This document shows positions 9,177 through 18,476 of a stretch of 64,000 nucleotides of DNA, in pieces (the first letter of the stretch is position 1; each line of letters starts with the position of its first letter). The translations under genes and the position numbers were made by a program. This DNA comes from Paenibacillus sp. VTT E-133291 (lineage in GTDB: Bacteria; Bacillota; Bacilli; Paenibacillales; Paenibacillaceae), in contig NZ_NFVA01000034.1 in NCBI RefSeq assembly GCF_002264395.1, positions 1-64,000 of the forward strand, read 5' to 3'. The notes under the pieces were generated by a model. That model saw nothing but the letters and a program-made list of their open reading frames with translations. It was not told the origin of the DNA and ran no database searches.

Positions 9177-9370
9177 TAGGTAAATCCTCCTCTAGTTGTT
9201 GTTTTAAACCCGTTTTATTTTAGCATATCATATAAAGATTATGAATTATCTAAATATAGACATAGGTTACGAATCTCAATGTTGGCTACAACACATAGCA
9301 TGATCTAATTTCAGGATGCCTAACCCAATTTATATATAGTGAGATCATTTTCAAAAATATCGCAGCAAAA

Positions 9371-9409
9371 AAGCTCAAGCTTCGACAAGTTAGCCGCAGG
9401 CTTGAGCTT
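9371..9409 (-). terminator. Terminator after the GH112 gene
   Basis: A perfect 10-bp stem (AAGCTCAAGC / GCTTGAGCTT) is followed on the minus strand by TTTT. The rest of the 9180-9420 gap holds no gene that I can see. Confidence 0.85.
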
Positions 9410-9420
9410 CTTCGGTATTA

Positions 9421-11583
9421 CTAGTCCCCAATAGTTCTAATAATCGTGTCATACGGATCTAATTCCAGGGTTTGTTGTCCATATTCCGTATAAATCGTAG
9501 TGCTTTGAACCAGATCGCTATTGTTAATGACTACGAGGATTTTACTTTCTGGATAATAAGCACATTCTGTATATAAGTTATCCGTAATGTACTTGGTCTC
9601 CGTGAACTCATTACCCGCAAAACGAATCAAATTCAGCAGCAATCTTGTATTCTCAAAGCTGAAGGTGAAAGAAGGCAGGTAGATCCCTTTTCCTTTACCG
9701 AAGTCATGCGTGGATAAGGTTATCAGCCCATCCGTTTCAGTCACAACTGCTGCTGATCCATCGGTAAGATAAATGTTGTTTTTGGGTGTAATGTTAGCCC
9801 TATCAGGCACTAAACCAAGCTCATCTTTAACGTCATATGTCCATTTTCCATGCGCTACTCTGGAGCCTGTATCCTCATCCAGACCGAGAACATGTGCCAT
9901 TCTGAAAAAGCTGTCATACCCTTCAAGCGCCGAAGGCTGATTCACGCCTATAAAAGTACCACCTTCATACACCCACTCTGTCAGTAAGTCCACGCACTTG
10001 CTGTCCCTCCAGTGTTCTCCACCACTCCATGCTGAACCAGCAGAGCCGGCGTTGATCACTACATCATAATCCTTTAAAATTCCCTGACGGATATCCTCAA
10101 AATCAATAAATTGTACTTCAATCGGCAATCCAGATAAAGCCTCATTGATATGAATCAGATCATGCATATACGTTTCATGGAAATGCCCGGACAAGGTCCA
10201 CGATCTCAATTTTCCCCAAGCATGTAGAATGGCTACCTTCGTCTTCATATGATACGGTTTGCCTTTATGATGCAGCTCTTTTATTTCTCTGAACTCACCT
10301 GCAATCTTTTCGATGTAATCACAAAAATCCGGGTAAGGCTCTACAAGATGCAAGTATCCGCCCAATCCAATTCGATCTATAGGCTCTCTGAGTAGAGCAC
10401 GCCGGATATTGATCCAATATTTTTTGGCGTCTAGTGTAGGGTTACCTCCCTCCATAAAAGTAGGAAGCCCTCCCAATCCAACCGGAAATAAGTAGGGATG
10501 CAGCCGAATCTCATGGGTATCTACTTTTACACTTGAACACATTCTTGCCTCGAACCCTGAGAACACACATTTAATCATTCCGTCGAAGCCAAACTCTTCA
10601 AAGCGATCATTGTAAGGCTCCATACCAACCCAACTATCATCATAGAAAACATACGCCAGCTTGTCGTGCTTATGCACTATATCAATTAACTGCTTACTAA
10701 ATCCGATGACAAAATCATTGATAAATGCCATCCAGTCCAGCTTGCGCTGCTGCGCCGGGATATGACTGACGCGATATTTTCCACCATTCACAAAATCCTC
10801 GGCCGTGAGCGAATACCCATATTTCCGAGCAAACAGATCAAGCGCTCTTGAGCTTACCGTAAAATCGTATGAACCCCAGTCTGAGAACAAATGGCGATTG
10901 CGCTCATTGCTGCCCCAAATCCAGGCGAAATTATAAAATAGGGATGTAAACCGGACAACTGTTGTTTCCTGATGCTTATGACACCAATCTTCGATCCAAT
11001 GGAGCAAATAGTTCTGCGTTTCAACATAGATGGGATCAATCTGCATCAGATGCTCTTTTTCCCAGTGATTCGTGGTGTGGTTGTACATGGAGATCTCTTC
11101 CCAAATCCGGTAGACCATGAAGCTAACCGTATACTTATGCCAAGGCGAAATACCAGTAACGACTACATTTCCTGATTCCCGCTCATAATTCCACTGATCT
11201 CTTGGAATCTCTTCACCTGTAGTTCGGTCATAAACCTGCCAGTACTTAAATGCCTCTTTGGAGTCATTTACTCGGAATTGCTCAGCGAAAAAGTCCTCCA
11301 TCAAATAGATGGATAAATAATCTTCGACCGCTACCTTCGGATTGGTAATTAAAAAGCTCTGCTGTAGCTTATCAGAGTTTTGAGTTGCCCATTCATTATG
11401 ATCTCTGATGATACAGATTGTAGAATAAATGCCGTATCCTGCGTTGATAATCTCATCGGATAACTGTGTACCGTCACTGTCACGGATGACATCGGCACCC
11501 CACCGTTCAGCTAACGCTAAGGTCAGTGCCTCATAACCGGATTCGCCCGGTAGTGTAAAGGCACCCATTGTTTGCTTGGACAA
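9421..11583 (-). CDS. GH112 phosphorylase (galactosyl-N-acetylhexosamine or galactosyl-rhamnose phosphorylase)
   Basis: The 720-residue product is full length for family GH112. It has the N-terminal block MGAFTLPGESGYE, a TIM-barrel core, and the acidic pair in YVFYDDSWVG (Asp315/316), where the family's general acid lies. A glutamine-amidotransferase-like domain follows (VVINAGSAGSAWSGGEHW) and then a beta-sandwich tail. GH112 enzymes split beta-galactosides with phosphate to give galactose 1-phosphate. No signal peptide, so it acts in the cytosol. The TTG start has AGGAGG 8 nt upstream. The gene directly follows a GH105 gene (12-bp gap), so I favour galactosyl-rhamnose from pectin over lacto-N-biose. 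That is inference; the sequence alone does not fix the specificity. Confidence 0.88.
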   Translation of the reverse strand: MSKQTMGAFTLPGESGYEALTLALAERWGADVIRDSDGTQLSDEIINAGYGIYSTICIIRDHNEWATQNSDKLQQSFLITNPKVAVEDYLSIYLMEDFFAEQFRVNDSKEAFKYWQVYDRTTGEEIPRDQWNYERESGNVVVTGISPWHKYTVSFMVYRIWEEISMYNHTTNHWEKEHLMQIDPIYVETQNYLLHWIEDWCHKHQETTVVRFTSLFYNFAWIWGSNERNRHLFSDWGSYDFTVSSRALDLFARKYGYSLTAEDFVNGGKYRVSHIPAQQRKLDWMAFINDFVIGFSKQLIDIVHKHDKLAYVFYDDSWVGMEPYNDRFEEFGFDGMIKCVFSGFEARMCSSVKVDTHEIRLHPYLFPVGLGGLPTFMEGGNPTLDAKKYWINIRRALLREPIDRIGLGGYLHLVEPYPDFCDYIEKIAGEFREIKELHHKGKPYHMKTKVAILHAWGKLRSWTLSGHFHETYMHDLIHINEALSGLPIEVQFIDFEDIRQGILKDYDVVINAGSAGSAWSGGEHWRDSKCVDLLTEWVYEGGTFIGVNQPSALEGYDSFFRMAHVLGLDEDTGSRVAHGKWTYDVKDELGLVPDRANITPKNNIYLTDGSAAVVTETDGLITLSTHDFGKGKGIYLPSFTFSFENTRLLLNLIRFAGNEFTETKYITDNLYTECAYYPESKILVVINNSDLVQSTTIYTEYGQQTLELDPYDTIIRTIGD

Positions 11584-11595
11584 CTTGGATTCCTC

Positions 11596-12615
11596 CTATT
11601 TAAGCATATCGGACAGAAAAGAGAGTGCTAAGCCTTGCCCCCAGCCTTGAATCCAGTCTTTTGGAATATTGCGATAGCCTTCCCGGTCCTTCATAACCGC
11701 TGTTCCGCCGGATACTCCCAGTACACGTCCATCCTCGCTGATATTACTTAGAACACCCTTCAGGGCCTTTTGCACATATTTGGTATGCAGCGGATTGCCG
11801 TTATTGATCATTGCAGCCGCTATCCCGCAAGAAGCAGATACTTCTTCATAAGACTCTTCGTCATCCAGTACGGTCCGCCACAGGCCATTCTCCGTTTGCA
11901 CAAGCTTGAGTGCGGCCAGTTGATCGCGAAGCGAGCACTCCACATCCATACATTGCGGATACAAATACCAGTCTTTCAAAAGCTTTTTGACTTGCGACAT
12001 GGTATATGCGCCCCAAGCATTTGCTCTGCCCCAATATAGTCCGGACATATGATCCAGCTTCACATTATTGTAGCCATGGTACCAGAGGCCGCTGCTAGGG
12101 TCTTGCAGGTATTTGATATGCCAGTAATATTGATTCAGGGCATCCTGGATCATTTCCTGATCGTTTAATTTACTTCCTACACGTAGCAGAAAAAATGCCG
12201 CCATAAACAAGGTATCTGCCCATGCCTGTTCTGGAAAATCATTCGAGACGGATACGGTATGCTGAAGAACATGATCACCGAATCTAAGGGCATGGTGCTG
12301 AAGATAATCCACCTTACTCATCACAATATCCCAATATTTCTGGTTGCCTGTTTCTTCATACAAGGTGATCAGCATATGACCCATGGCACAAGTGTTTACC
12401 GTCCAGTCCGGCAGGCCCAGCTCGATGTATTCGTCTGCCCACTGGACAAGCATATCCAAATACTCTTTATTTCCGGTGGTCTGATAGGCTCTGGTTACCC
12501 CATAATAAGCCACACCACAAGGCCAATCCCATGTTAAATCCATCGTCATTGTTTTTCTAACGACTTTGCCGATAACGCTTAGAATCTCTTCTCTGTCATA
12601 AGTTAATTGAAGCAT
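11596..12615 (-). CDS. GH105 unsaturated rhamnogalacturonyl hydrolase (YteR/YesR-like)
   Basis: The 339-residue alpha/alpha-barrel protein has the GH105 landmarks TWDWPCGVAYYG near the start, DWTVNTCAMGH, and the active-site region YWGRANAWGAY. It ends with IQGWGQGLALSFLSDML. GH105 enzymes remove the unsaturated uronic acid left at oligosaccharide ends by pectate or rhamnogalacturonan lyases. There is no signal peptide, so it is cytosolic. The frame extends to 12648, but the ATG at 12615 has GAGAGGAG about 7 nt upstream. First gene of a two-gene operon with the GH112 phosphorylase; a cre-like palindrome lies 60 bp upstream. Confidence 0.88.
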   Translation of the reverse strand: MLQLTYDREEILSVIGKVVRKTMTMDLTWDWPCGVAYYGVTRAYQTTGNKEYLDMLVQWADEYIELGLPDWTVNTCAMGHMLITLYEETGNQKYWDIVMSKVDYLQHHALRFGDHVLQHTVSVSNDFPEQAWADTLFMAAFFLLRVGSKLNDQEMIQDALNQYYWHIKYLQDPSSGLWYHGYNNVKLDHMSGLYWGRANAWGAYTMSQVKKLLKDWYLYPQCMDVECSLRDQLAALKLVQTENGLWRTVLDDEESYEEVSASCGIAAAMINNGNPLHTKYVQKALKGVLSNISEDGRVLGVSGGTAVMKDREGYRNIPKDWIQGWGQGLALSFLSDMLK

Positions 12616-12674
12616 CTTGATTCTCCTCTCTTTCGCACACGCCCCCATTGGCGCTTGAGAGCTGTCCGTCCTAT

Positions 12675-12688
12675 TGTAAACGCTTTAC
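12675..12688 (-). promoter_or_regulatory. Candidate CcpA/LacI-type operator (cre-like)
   Basis: TGTAAACGCTTTAC contains the palindrome GTAAA-CGC-TTTAC and fits most of the cre consensus. It lies in the promoter region of the GH105-GH112 operon, next to a TACAAT on the minus strand. It suggests catabolite repression or control by a LacI-type regulator. No LacI gene is nearby; the divergent regulator is AraC type. Confidence 0.5.
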
Positions 12689-12779
12689 TAATTCTATTGT
12701 AAGGAGTAAAATGGTCTGATTCTAAGCATATTCATAACTAAACTGTGCAATTTCAACCATTTATGGTACAAGGACAGGA

Positions 12780-12990
12780 TGAGTCGCAATTCCGGTGAAT
12801 GTTTGGACTTCCGGCCGCTGTTGTCGTAAGAATTTCTTGATTTGTACCACTATTAGTGGTTGAAATCCGGAGACTGCTTATGCTTCCGAAGTGAGCTTTC
12901 CTATGGAAAGCTTTCAGGCGGACGCTACCGCTCCTACAGTTCCAAACTTCTCCTCCGCCACTTTTTTCCCAAATTGTATAATATCAAGTT
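12780..12990. other. Non-coding divergent spacer with an inverted-repeat element
   Basis: The gap between the GH105 operon and the AraC gene holds no gene. Two structures are visible: CCACTAttaGTGG at about 12847, and GAGCTTTCCtatGGAAAGCTTTC at about 12892, split here into its arms GCTTTCC and GGAAAGC. A C-rich stretch (GCTACCGCTCCTACAGTTCC) follows. I recall similar text between genes in other Paenibacillus sequences, so it may be a dispersed repeat; this is memory, not a search. Confidence 0.35.
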
Positions 12991-13070
12991 CTCTTTATAT
13001 AGTTGAATTTGGTATAACGTTAACCTATAATCTACTCAACCTACGTAATAAGAATGGGAGTATTGAGAAT

Positions 13071-14012
13071 ATGCCCAGAAAAAAGAAGCCCGTCATTGAA
13101 TACCGCCACTACAGCTTGCCGATAAACTTCCCTATTCTACTGTTAAGCGGTGAACGTTGGAAGATTTCCGATATTAAAAGTGAACATCTCCATTTTCATA
13201 ACCATTTAGAGATTGGCATCTGTCATTCGGATAGCGGGATCATGGAGATCAAGGGAGAAGCTGTGCCTTTTAAAGCCGGAGATGTGACCTTCATCCCTAG
13301 GTATCTGCCTCATACAACGTATAGTTCGCCAAATGAAGCCAGTCTTTGGTCATATATCTTTTTTTCACCTGAGGAACTCTTTCAACATTCATTCAAAAGC
13401 GCTTATAGTGACTTCGAGCCAAATTTGTGGGCGATCAAGGGAATGAATTGTATTGTGAACAAGGAGGAACATCCCAAGGTTTATACCCTTGCGACATCGG
13501 TCGTAGAGGAATTGAAGCACAAAAATCCTTACTATCAGGAAAGCGCCTACGGCTTATTGTTATCTCTTTATATAGAACTGCTTAGAATCCATTCCCGGAA
13601 TGAACTCTTGGCCGAGCAAGAAACAGAACATAATCTAAAAGGTGATTTTGTCATCGCTCCGGTTCTGGAATACATCACCAAAAACTATATGATACCTATG
13701 TCCATCCATGATCTGGCTGATCTATGCCATCTAAGCACCACTCATTTCCGTAGAAAATTCCATGAAATCATGGGAAGCGCACCTCTTGATTTTCTAAACA
13801 GCACCCGCATTGAAGAGGCCTGCAAGCATTTAAAAAGTACGGATGCTTCCATCCTCTCCATCTCTGAACAAGTCGGTTTTCAGTCCATCTCCAGCTTCAA
13901 CCGATGTTTCTCCAAGCTAATGGGTGAATCGCCCAAGCAATGGCGCAAAGGCGCACATACCGAAGCGCAATCCGCAAAGGCATCTATATTGGAGTTTACG
14001 GGGTGGGTATAG
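13071..14012 (+). CDS. AraC-family regulator with cupin sensor domain
   Basis: The 313-residue product has an AraC-type cupin (HLHFHNHLEIGICHSDSG...FKAGDVTFIPRYLPHTT) in the first 150 residues. A C-terminal double helix-turn-helix follows (MSIHDLADLCHLSTTHFRRKF and SISEQVGFQSISSFNRCFSK). The frame is open back to 12891, but the region before the ATG at 13071 reads like intergenic sequence and GGGAG lies 10 nt before it. It is divergent from the GH105/GH112 operon and is probably its sugar-responsive activator. Confidence 0.87.
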   Translation: MPRKKKPVIEYRHYSLPINFPILLLSGERWKISDIKSEHLHFHNHLEIGICHSDSGIMEIKGEAVPFKAGDVTFIPRYLPHTTYSSPNEASLWSYIFFSPEELFQHSFKSAYSDFEPNLWAIKGMNCIVNKEEHPKVYTLATSVVEELKHKNPYYQESAYGLLLSLYIELLRIHSRNELLAEQETEHNLKGDFVIAPVLEYITKNYMIPMSIHDLADLCHLSTTHFRRKFHEIMGSAPLDFLNSTRIEEACKHLKSTDASILSISEQVGFQSISSFNRCFSKLMGESPKQWRKGAHTEAQSAKASILEFTGWV

Positions 14013-14028
14013 GGAAAGGGAGTTTGAA

Positions 14029-14140
14029 TGCTTTAGCTTCATCTTCTCGCTCATGTTTAAAATTTGCTTTTTTCCAACTCGCTTGCAGCTCTGATATTTT
14101 TCAACTTCTTGCAATTACTCTTATCCTCCAACAAGACGAT
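14029..14140 (-). pseudogene. Remnant of an SF0329-type gene (3' part, internally deleted)
   Basis: The stretch from 14029 matches the intact SF0329-type gene at 54.8 kb almost base for base (CTTCATCTTCTCGCTCATGT and onward for about 55 bp). It then jumps to a part that lies about 140 bp further on in the intact copy (TCTGATATTTTTC...CTTCTTGCAAT). So an internal piece is missing and there is no start. It adjoins the AraC gene tail. Confidence 0.65.
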
Positions 14141-14293
14141 CTCTTCTCCTCGTTCATGCTGATCTAATTAAACTTACCCGAAACTTCATTTTTACATATA
14201 TTTTTTCGTGAGTCTAGTTCGTACTTCGAAGTAACCATCTTATTTTATTGTGTGTATTTTCTTTTTTAAAAACCTGCAAGATAATGATACCAT

Positions 14294-14598
14294 GTGATCT
14301 TTCAATTCCCGTTGTACTGGTACAGTTATCCGCCTCTATTGAAAAAATGGTTCGACGATGTGCTCGCTTACGGATGGGCTTATGGATTAAACGGTGACAA
14401 GCTTAACGGGAAAAAGTAGACGAAGTAATGGCACCCTTTAAAGCCAGTGCCAAACATGTTGGCGCTGAAGCGCTACCATATCATGCTTTCTTTGGAGCTT
14501 CATTTCAAGCCAGCGATAAAGAGATTAATACTAGTGCAAAAGAATATATCCACTATATCTTTAAGTACCAACGGCAACTCCATTCAATGTATAGCTGA
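14294..14598 (+). pseudogene. NAD(P)H oxidoreductase (flavodoxin-fold, KefF/YwrO-like) fragment
   Basis: A first frame reads VIFQFPLYWYSYPPLLKKWF, then DDVLAYGWAYG up to a TAG at about 14419, the conserved core of quinone-reductase-like flavodoxin-fold enzymes. A second frame then reads APFKASAKHVGAEALPYHAF to a TGA at 14596, a typical C-terminus of the same family. The N-terminal FMN-binding part and a middle segment are missing. No ribosome site. A decayed gene. Confidence 0.7.
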
Positions 14599-14612
14599 TA
14601 TAAATACAAAAT

Positions 14613-14653
14613 GGGCTATCCCTAGTCTTAATCAAAGACTTTCAGGATAGCCC
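14613..14653. terminator. Bidirectional-type hairpin terminator
   Basis: GGGCTATCC pairs perfectly with GGATAGCCC, and an inner AGTCTT/AAGACT arm adds to the fold. It lies just past the DUF4317 stop codon, with T-rich sequence on its minus-strand exit. Confidence 0.8.
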
Positions 14654-14667
14654 GTTGTTAAAAGAGT

Positions 14668-15834
14668 CTAAAGCGTTTCTGTAGTGAGTGTAAATCCTTC
14701 GATCACCGCATCTTCGTCAACCTCAATCAAGATACAGCGTTTCCCATGATAATTCACCTGTTTCACATACTTTAAATCCTGCGGGCTGACCGAAATCGTA
14801 GCTACCTTTGTATCGATCTTAATCGATTTTGTAGTGAATTTCGGCATTACGCTACTCGCTTTCATCTCATAATGCTTATCGTCAACGATCGTTTCAAACG
14901 CCCGTTCTACTTTTTCCACGGTCACATCTTCTATGCCACTTACCTTCAGCACGCGTTCCACATCTCTATAATCGAGCTTCGGAGGTTCTTCCTTATCGTC
15001 GTTGGTTTCGATGACTTGGTTAATTTCCTCGTACAGCTGAGCTATGGTGGTCGCGTCAAGTTGTTCACCCGCCACTTCCTTCACGATGTCTTCGAATATA
15101 GCTCTCTCTTCCAGTGCCGTCACGGATCTTTCGGCATTTAAGACATCCCCAATGAAATGCGGATCTGGAAAGTTCGATTTTCCGGTACAATATAGAATGC
15201 GGTTCACATCGGAATAATTATCCGTCACACTCGGGTAAAAGAAACCCTGCTCCGGTGTACTTAACTTAACAATCGGATCCACAATGACATTGTACTTGAA
15301 TTCCCGCTCCACATAATCAAATAAGAGCGCCTTCCGTTGCTTCTCCGTGGAATTCACGCTGCATAGAATAAACGGATGCGCGAATAGTTCGTTTTTCTCA
15401 CTTTCCTCGGCTTCATCGTTTCTATCTTTAGTTGGGCGGTAATACTGTCCGCGAACGAAAGTGATCACCGTATCGCGTTCATAATGAGTATCCGCCATCA
15501 TTCTGTCCACCAACAGCAGCATCAGGTCCTGCCATTCATCTGGATCCCCTGTCACCAAAGCTTGGTGAAGCATGACCTGGGCTGGCTCCTCCGCTTCCGC
15601 CTGAAACTTCAACTCGAACAATTTCTGATCCAGTTCACCGGTCAAGAGTTTTTTGAAATTACCCATATACAGCTCCTGCTTCTCTCTGTCCACCATTCCA
15701 AACGGCAGGCGCTCCCAATGATAGATCTCGTTGCTTTCCTTCATAATATACACATTGAGAATATCGTAAATATTCATTAAATCGTGATCGAGCTTAAATT
15801 GCTTGCGAATATGCGCGACTTCTTTCTTCATCAT
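14668..15834 (-). CDS. DUF4317 family protein
   Basis: The 388-residue product matches the DUF4317 pattern I know from Bacillales and Clostridia: MKKEVAHIRKQFKLDHDLM at the start, the central block FILCSVNSTEKQRKALLFDY, and NRILYCTGKSNFPDPHFI. The protein is cytosolic, acidic and has no membrane segment; its function has not been established to my knowledge. An AGGAG lies 13 nt before the first ATG and 16 before the second, a loose spacing. Monocistronic with its own terminator. Confidence 0.8.
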   Translation of the reverse strand: MMKKEVAHIRKQFKLDHDLMNIYDILNVYIMKESNEIYHWERLPFGMVDREKQELYMGNFKKLLTGELDQKLFELKFQAEAEEPAQVMLHQALVTGDPDEWQDLMLLLVDRMMADTHYERDTVITFVRGQYYRPTKDRNDEAEESEKNELFAHPFILCSVNSTEKQRKALLFDYVEREFKYNVIVDPIVKLSTPEQGFFYPSVTDNYSDVNRILYCTGKSNFPDPHFIGDVLNAERSVTALEERAIFEDIVKEVAGEQLDATTIAQLYEEINQVIETNDDKEEPPKLDYRDVERVLKVSGIEDVTVEKVERAFETIVDDKHYEMKASSVMPKFTTKSIKIDTKVATISVSPQDLKYVKQVNYHGKRCILIEVDEDAVIEGFTLTTETL

Positions 15835-15951
15835 GATTCGTTAGACAACTCCTAGGAAGATAAATTGGTCTCTTCAGTATAAAGGATAAAAAAAACCTTC
15901 GCTATATTAGTTGAACTTAAGAAGTTTCTATTAAGGGAAGTGCGTGACTAA

Positions 15952-17073
15952 TCAATTTATCGCGTGCTCTAATGCATAGTCTTCAAGCTGAATATCCACC
16001 TGCTGATTCAGGGCTAGCTTGGCTAGCTGCTCACCAAGAAAAGGTCCCATCGTTAATCCGGATGCCCCTAGTCCATTAGCAACAATTAGTTTATTCCAGC
16101 CTTGAACCCTGCCAAGCACGGGAAGAAAATCTGCAGTAAAAGGACGGAACCCTACTCTGATCTCCTTTAGGCTACAACCTGCAAGACCGGAAGCGGTTTG
16201 AAGACCTTTATTTAGGATTTCTTGCATTCCACCTGCGGTTACAGAGGTATCATAACCTGCGACATCATTTTCGTGAGTAGCCCCTACCACGATATTTTGA
16301 TCCGCAAACGCAAGGATATATTGATCTGTAGGCGGCATTACCACAGGCCATTGCTCTGTACCCGCTTGTTGAGCAAGCTTCAAGTGCATAATTTGAGCCT
16401 TTTGATAACGCACCTGGAGCATAATCCCCAGCGGATGAAGCAAAGCATTGGACCAGGCCCCAGCGCACACTATCACTTCATCCGCAGTGAAGGTCTGATC
16501 GCCTACACTAACTCCTTTGATCTCATGATCATCATGCACTAAGATAGCATCTCCCTCGATCATCTGTGCACCGTTACGCTGCGCCGCTCTTAGCAAAGCA
16601 TCACGCAATTCACGTCCATCCACTCTTGCTGCACCCGATACATGAAGCGCATGATAACCTTCCGACAATAAGGGAAACTTCTCTTGTGCTTCAATATCCG
16701 TCAGCATCGTGAGTTCCCCTATTTCAGGGGCATCCTCTCTGCGCAGCTCCGCTCTTTCTTTCATCGCGAGTAATTTTTTCAAATCCTCATGAATACATAT
16801 CGCTCCTACTTTTGCGTATCCGGTCTCGGCTTCTCCAGCCGCTTGAAGCTCCTGAATAAATGCTGGATAGAAGCTTGCTCCAGCTTTAGCAAGACGATAC
16901 CATGCTTTGTTTCTGCGTTGAGACAACCATGGACAAATAATCCCTGCGGCTGCATCCGTTGCTTGTCCAACATCTTTACGATCTATAATGATGACCTCAG
17001 CACCTAACTTAATTAGCTGATAAGCTGCTGAAGCCCCTAATATCCCTGCACCAATTACAATAACCTTGTTCAT
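15952..17073 (-). CDS. FAD-dependent oxidoreductase, DAO family (glycine/D-amino-acid oxidase-like)
   Basis: The 373-residue protein has a Rossmann FAD motif at residues 5-33 (VIGAGILGASAAYQL...IIID) and the DAO pattern AAAGIICPW. The late FAD-contact block IRVGFRPFTADFLPVLG precedes VANGLGASGLTMGPF. Family members oxidise amines or amino acids such as D-amino acids, glycine or sarcosine; the substrate is open. A GAAGGG site lies 9 nt before the ATG. No thi genes are nearby, so thiO is not supported. Single gene, divergent from the membrane exporter. Confidence 0.85.
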   Translation of the reverse strand: MNKVIVIGAGILGASAAYQLIKLGAEVIIIDRKDVGQATDAAAGIICPWLSQRRNKAWYRLAKAGASFYPAFIQELQAAGEAETGYAKVGAICIHEDLKKLLAMKERAELRREDAPEIGELTMLTDIEAQEKFPLLSEGYHALHVSGAARVDGRELRDALLRAAQRNGAQMIEGDAILVHDDHEIKGVSVGDQTFTADEVIVCAGAWSNALLHPLGIMLQVRYQKAQIMHLKLAQQAGTEQWPVVMPPTDQYILAFADQNIVVGATHENDVAGYDTSVTAGGMQEILNKGLQTASGLAGCSLKEIRVGFRPFTADFLPVLGRVQGWNKLIVANGLGASGLTMGPFLGEQLAKLALNQQVDIQLEDYALEHAIN

Positions 17074-17242
17074 GTCCGAAGTCCCTTCAGTTATTCATTT
17101 TTTTAATCACTCACTACTTCCCCATTGTATCTTAAATTTGACATTATTAATGAATTATCGTACTATAAATTTCACTCAGTTAAAAGTACTTTAATTGAAG
17201 TACTAAAATAAAAGTGTTATTCAGTAGAAAGAAGGTATACAG

Positions 17243-18430
17243 TTGAAGTTTTCACAGTTTTTGAAGTCCAAAGGGGCCATTGGTTCTATTTTTATGGGTG
17301 TGTTCTATGCCATTGCGATGCTTGGTATTTTCTTACCAGGGTATACAGCACTTCCAGGGAACATGGATGATTTAAAAATCGCTATCATCAATGAGGATGC
17401 AGGTCAATATGGAGCTCAGATTTCGAGTCAGTTTTCGGAGAGCTTACCATTCAAAACGATAAAAACTGATGTATCGAATAAAGAGGCAATGGATGAATTA
17501 GAGCATAATAAATTAGCTCTAGTTGTCCATATTCCAGAAGAATTTTCCGCCAACGTTCAAAGCGGTAAGGTATCCGCAAGTATTGATTTCACAGTCAACG
17601 AAGCTTCTGCTACCATGGTATCTTCAGCTATGTCTTCCGTTGTAGGAGAAATTAACAAACAATTAAGCGAGAACTTCTCAGAGCAAACCGCAAAAGGTGT
17701 GTTAATGAACTTTAACGTACCAGAAGAACAAGCAACCGCAATGGCTACACAAATTGAAAAAAGTTATGTCGGGAATTATGTTGTCATCAATGATGTTCCA
17801 GACGGCATGCACAACAACATGCTGCCTATGTTCTTAACTATGGCTGGTTATGTTGGGGCTATGATTGCCTCCATGCAATTAGTTGCTTCTTTTAAAGCGA
17901 ACCGCGGGAAAGCAAGCAAGACGAAGCTGTTTATTTTCGTTCAATTCACAGCTTTATTAATCGCTGTATTATCAACAGTCGCTGCTTTAGCCATTGCCTT
18001 CTCTATTGCTGATGTAGACCTATCCTTACTGTTACCCGTTGCTGCTCAGCAAATTCTAATGTATATGGCTGCATTTAACGTGTGTGCAATTATGGTCTTC
18101 CTCGTTGGCGAAGGCGGTATGATCTTTAATATTCCAATCCTGCTCATGCAAACCATCGCCAATGGCGCTACCATGCCTCGTGATATGATGTATACACCAT
18201 ACGATTGGTTCGGCCGCATCACACCGATGTATTATTCTGTACAAGCTTATTTGGCACAAATGTTTGGTTCAATTAGTCCAGCACCCTTCTTATGGGGATT
18301 AGCGGGCGTCTTTGCCGGGGCTATGTTGATTAACATTGTAATCGTCCGGTTTGTTCATAAACCTGTCCCTGTGACTAAAGAAGCTATACGGCCCGTTGAA
18401 GTTCAAAATACAGCTGAAATAACCGCTTAG
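17243..18430 (+). CDS. ABC-2/YhgE-Pip-like membrane protein (DUF3533-like)
   Basis: The 395-residue product has one N-terminal membrane helix (about 14-34), an extracytoplasmic domain of about 170 residues (LKIAIINEDAGQYGAQIS is typical of YhgE/ABC-2 proteins) and about five C-terminal helices from 205 on. This is the layout of ABC-2 type permeases and of YhgE/SNG1-type proteins involved in export or resistance. No ATPase is adjacent. The TTG start is preceded by AGAAGG with 7-nt spacing. A PadR-type regulator gene follows after about 45 bp, so regulation by it is likely. Confidence 0.75.
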   Translation: MKFSQFLKSKGAIGSIFMGVFYAIAMLGIFLPGYTALPGNMDDLKIAIINEDAGQYGAQISSQFSESLPFKTIKTDVSNKEAMDELEHNKLALVVHIPEEFSANVQSGKVSASIDFTVNEASATMVSSAMSSVVGEINKQLSENFSEQTAKGVLMNFNVPEEQATAMATQIEKSYVGNYVVINDVPDGMHNNMLPMFLTMAGYVGAMIASMQLVASFKANRGKASKTKLFIFVQFTALLIAVLSTVAALAIAFSIADVDLSLLLPVAAQQILMYMAAFNVCAIMVFLVGEGGMIFNIPILLMQTIANGATMPRDMMYTPYDWFGRITPMYYSVQAYLAQMFGSISPAPFLWGLAGVFAGAMLINIVIVRFVHKPVPVTKEAIRPVEVQNTAEITA

Positions 18431-18476
18431 GTTTGGTAAGATAGAGTTTAGCCAACAATTAGGAGTGGGTTCTGTG

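Noticed and set aside
15952..17073. Assignment as thiO (glycine oxidase of thiamine synthesis)
   Set aside because: No thiamine gene is adjacent and the family has many substrates.
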